NCBI GenBank assembly: GCA_902803315.1 | Contig: CADCPM010000039.1 | Coordinates: 1 to 36,760 of the forward strand | Direction of reading: 5' to 3' | From: an uncultured Coriobacteriaceae bacterium | GTDB taxonomy: Bacteria; Actinomycetota; Coriobacteriia; Coriobacteriales; Atopobiaceae | DNA: 36,760 nucleotides | Shown: piece after piece, positions 34,767 to 36,760 of the stretch | Layout: each line of letters opens with the position of its first letter | Numbering within the stretch: the first letter of the stretch is position 1 | Translations under genes and position numbers: made by a program | Notes under the pieces: model-generated | Seen by the model: the letters and a program-made list of their open reading frames with translations, nothing else | Told to the model about the DNA's origin: nothing | The model's database searches: none

Positions 34767-35030
34767 GCGTTTCTCCTCTCGTAGGCACGCCGCCGAATGC
34801 GGCGCGCGCGTTTGGAACGCAGATTCCGATGGTACCCTATGCCTATGCCGCGATGCAACGCACGGAAGCGGCAATCCCAGCGCTCGTCGCACGAGGACGC
34901 CGGAGCGCCACACAATCAATCACAGTTATACAACAAACGCGTCCCAGTCGCGTCCCAAAATAAAACCGAGAGCACAACGGTCAAAATGTCATGCTCCTCC
35001 CACGCCTAATTTCAAACCAAGGGAGGAAAC
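34767..35030. other. Divergent gap between amylase and integrase, with 9-bp direct repeat
   Basis: No tRNA or gene is visible in these 264 bases. CGCGTCCCA occurs twice at 34938-34946 and 34949-34957, 11 nt apart, about one helical turn, which suits a protein-binding site near the integrase promoter. A TATAC sequence lies near 34927. The integrase RBS (AAGGGAGG) is just before 35031. Confidence 0.4.
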
Positions 35031-36188
35031 ATGGCACGAACACACAGGATGCGAAGCGACTGGGGCAACGTAACACAAGTTCGCAAGGGAGTTTGGCGCC
35101 TGCGCTATTGGTCACAGACCGCCGCGGGATACCGACGCTGCTCAGAAACAATCCGCGGAACGCGCAAGCAAGCGGGCGAACGGCTCGCAGAGCTGCGCTT
35201 GCAACACACGCAAGATGCGCCATGCCCCACAATGGGAGATTGCTGGAAGCGCTGGTATTTGCCCGATAGGGAGCGCATGGTGAGCCAAGGAGACTTGGCA
35301 CGACAATCTCTGACCCAGTATCGAAGCACATGGAACAGACACGTGCGTATGCGCTGGTCGGACGTTCAAGTTATTCAGGTGCGCCCGCTGGAGGTACAGC
35401 AGTGGCTGTTTGAGCTAAAACGCATTGCCGCAAAGTCAAGCCTGCAGCTCATGCGACAAATTCTCGACTATCCCACTCGCTACGGAATCATCTCCACCAA
35501 TCCGCTTGCCATACGATACCTTCTTCCCTCTTCTGCCACTACGGCGCATAGGGACGATGGCGTTTGGTCGCCCGCAGAGCTCGGTGACGTTTGGCACGCA
35601 TGCTGGGGAACATGGATCGAGCCAGCTGTGCTGCTTGCAGGATTCGGTGGCTGTCGCGTTGGCGAAGCGTTGGGCGTACAAGCTGGCGATTTGCAATTCA
35701 CCTCGATTGGCTGCGTGCCAATCGTTTTTGCGCGCATCGAAAGACAGATAGACGCACAAGGTCGCGAAACGAATCGCACGAAGAACAGGTGGAGCAATCG
35801 CTGGGTACTTCTGGCGGGATGCCCCGCTCGGCGCTTGTGGCAATTGCGCCGTGGCGCATGCCCAGGGGAATACCTCACGCACCCAAGCCACCGCCGTTTC
35901 GCTACGCAAAGAGAGCTGCGCGCCTACTTTACCGAACGCCTTTTGACACGCGGTGTGGAGTGTCATCTGTTCAAGAATCTGCGAAAGACCTGGCAGACAA
36001 ATGCTCGATGGGTGCTTAGGCTTCCTCCATGGGTTATTGAGCCCATGATGGGACATGTGGGCGAAGGCGTTACGGGCAGGCATTACGACAGGCCGTCTGA
36101 GCAAGTATTAGCCAGCATGCTTGCGGACGCCTGGCAAGAGCATCCCTTTGCTGATGCGTACGATTGGCTAGCTGCATTGTTGCTATAG
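35031..36188 (+). CDS. Tyrosine site-specific integrase
   Basis: The 385-residue recombinase has an N-terminal arm-binding-like region (VRKGVWRLRYWSQTAAGY), a SAM-like core-binding domain (about 65-170) and a catalytic domain with Arg209 (GGCRVGEAL), Lys251 (TNRTKNRW), Arg318 (FKNLRKTWQT), His342 (GHVGEG) and Tyr352 (GRHYD). The first residue of the HxxR box is Lys315 rather than His, a variation seen in some active integrases. ATG 35031 has AAGGGAGG six bases upstream. Codon use and the lower GC of this gene differ from the neighbours. No excisionase, phage or conjugation genes, or tRNA target, are visible, so it is a solo integrase or the remnant of an element. Confidence 0.93.
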   Translation: MARTHRMRSDWGNVTQVRKGVWRLRYWSQTAAGYRRCSETIRGTRKQAGERLAELRLQHTQDAPCPTMGDCWKRWYLPDRERMVSQGDLARQSLTQYRSTWNRHVRMRWSDVQVIQVRPLEVQQWLFELKRIAAKSSLQLMRQILDYPTRYGIISTNPLAIRYLLPSSATTAHRDDGVWSPAELGDVWHACWGTWIEPAVLLAGFGGCRVGEALGVQAGDLQFTSIGCVPIVFARIERQIDAQGRETNRTKNRWSNRWVLLAGCPARRLWQLRRGACPGEYLTHPSHRRFATQRELRAYFTERLLTRGVECHLFKNLRKTWQTNARWVLRLPPWVIEPMMGHVGEGVTGRHYDRPSEQVLASMLADAWQEHPFADAYDWLAALLL

Positions 36189-36274
36189 CTTGCCTTGGCT
36201 TTGGTCCTGCGCGACGCCTTTGGCAGTGGCTTGAGCTTGGGGAAGGCAATGCCCTTCATGATCGGCCTTGCTGG

Positions 36275-36416
36275 GCGCACTTCTCGGCCCACAACCCTCC
36301 CTGCCGTGCGCACAAATCGGCCATTTGTGCGCACGGTGGGGACGTTCGTGGAGCGAAAAGTGCGCACGGCCCTCCCCGTCCCAAGGAAAGTGCGCCCGGC
36401 CCTTGGCAAAGTGCGC
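36275..36416. repeat. 91-bp imperfect palindrome followed by AAAGTGCGC direct repeats
   Basis: Arms 36275-36317 and 36323-36365 pair over 43 bp with about nine mismatches around CGGCC; the inner 14 bp (CCGTGCGCACAAAT) is perfect. AAAGTGCGC recurs at 36357-36365, 36387-36395 and 36408-36416. No credible gene covers the gap 36189-36684; the open frames there translate only the repeats. Confidence 0.7.
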
Positions 36417-36592
36417 ACCAAATCGCAAGCAGCGGCGCGTGTTTGCCAGAGTCCCGGTTTCGAAGCGTCCTTGGATTGCTCGCTATGAGAACGCGGCCTC
36501 ACCACGACGATTTGCAGCAAACACCAATTCGCTGTTAGCAAAACCAACGCTCGCTCGTGTAAACGATGCCCATTGGAGAATGTGAGCTAAAC

Positions 36593-36624
36593 GGTCCCTA
36601 ATAAAGAAGGGACGATTTGGGACC
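36593..36624 (+). promoter_or_regulatory. Nested short inverted repeats upstream of the prepilin gene
   Basis: GTCCCT (36594-36599) pairs with AGGGAC (36608-36613), and GGTCCC (36593-36598) alternatively pairs with GGGACC (36619-36624). The two pairings are mutually exclusive. It lies 60 bases before the prepilin start and could be an operator or a leader hairpin. No c-di-GMP riboswitch consensus was seen. Confidence 0.35.
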
Positions 36625-36684
36625 AGAAAAGTATGAGACAAGCTCTTGAGCTGCGATGATTCAATTCGGTCCGAGAGGTGGATT

Positions 36685-36760
36685 ATGAAGGACTACCTGG
36701 AGAAAAGGCGCGCTGAGCTCAAGAAGCGCGGCAACAAGGGCTTTACCCTCATGGAGATGC
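36685..36760 (+). CDS. Type IV prepilin-like protein, N-terminus only
   Basis: Only the first 25 codons are in the window: a basic leader of 19 residues (MKDYLEKRRAELKKRGNKG) followed by FTLMEM. This is the prepilin peptidase class III signal, with cleavage after Gly19 and the conserved Glu at mature position 5 (Glu24). GAGAGGTGG lies before the ATG at 36685. It should be a pilin or pseudopilin of a type IV pilus or secretion system beginning beyond the window edge. Confidence 0.85.
   Translation, partial: MKDYLEKRRAELKKRGNKGFTLMEM

Noticed and set aside
34767..35030. tRNA gene as integrase target
   Set aside because: No cloverleaf, T-loop (GTTCRA) or anticodon arm in proper spacing was found.
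36083..36547. Minus-strand 154-codon frame with repeated VRT motifs
   Set aside because: It only translates the GTGCGC repeats and the antisense end of the integrase; no RBS or family signal.

Overview
The window looks like a contiguous piece of chromosome from a high-GC anaerobic actinobacterium, most likely class Coriobacteriia. This is inferred from the mix of genes: a type III glutamine synthetase, a VTC-type polyphosphate polymerase next to a DUF4956 membrane protein, SpoIIE-type phosphatases, and many short palindromic repeats like those I recall from that class. Genus cannot be fixed from the sequence alone. Nearly all genes are intact housekeeping or metabolic genes. No rRNA, tRNA or CRISPR was recognised.

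Layout. 1-2909 (minus) is a three-gene unit: a 99-aa protein, a 61-aa one-helix membrane protein, and a large membrane-anchored PP2C/SpoIIE phosphatase cut by the window edge. A K+ transporter gene (kup) diverges from it. 5433-7621 (minus) holds a GH2 glycosidase directly behind an ArsC/Spx-like gene; a YdcF-family gene diverges. 8865-13016 (minus) carries an acyl-CoA synthetase, metA and an RlmI-like methyltransferase. 13074-14672 is a DEAD-box helicase with a large Arg-rich insert. 14737-15468 is a REP-associated tyrosine transposase (RAYT) killed by two nonsense codons. 15552-19262 (minus) is a polA-rnhA-tadA gene string; glutamine synthetase diverges. 21640-25961 holds small membrane proteins, a zinc-dependent phospholipase C-like protein, and the polyphosphate polymerase/DUF4956 pair. 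26121-29273 has ligA and cysE. 29453-32598 is a compact partner-switching signalling module: STAS antagonist, LytS-type sensor phosphatase, and RsbW-like kinase. A flavin split-barrel protein and a cytoplasmic GH13 amylase follow. The last 2 kb is more accessory-like: a tyrosine integrase, a 91-bp imperfect palindrome with GTGCGC repeats, and the first codons of a type IV prepilin.

The most unusual content is the repeat layer. At least four families of short hairpin elements occupy almost every intergenic gap. One family (36 nt, three identical copies) flanks the dead RAYT, and supplies both the start and the stop codon of the tadA reading frame and probably the -35 box of the helicase gene. 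A second family (CCCTAACT...AGTTAGGG) sits mainly between convergent genes, often as a perfect inverted pair. A third (TGGCACAC...) occurs twice. A fourth has an identical 37-nt core in three divergent promoter regions, each wrapped in different but self-complementary arms. Arms match within a locus but differ between loci, so these palindromes are either rebuilt locally or maintained as folded structures.

Functionally, the chromosome segment joins DNA replication/repair (polA, rnhA, ligA), RNA maturation (tadA, rRNA methyltransferase, helicase), sulfur amino acid synthesis (metA, cysE), nitrogen assimilation (glutamine synthetase), phosphate storage and stress-type phosphatase signalling.
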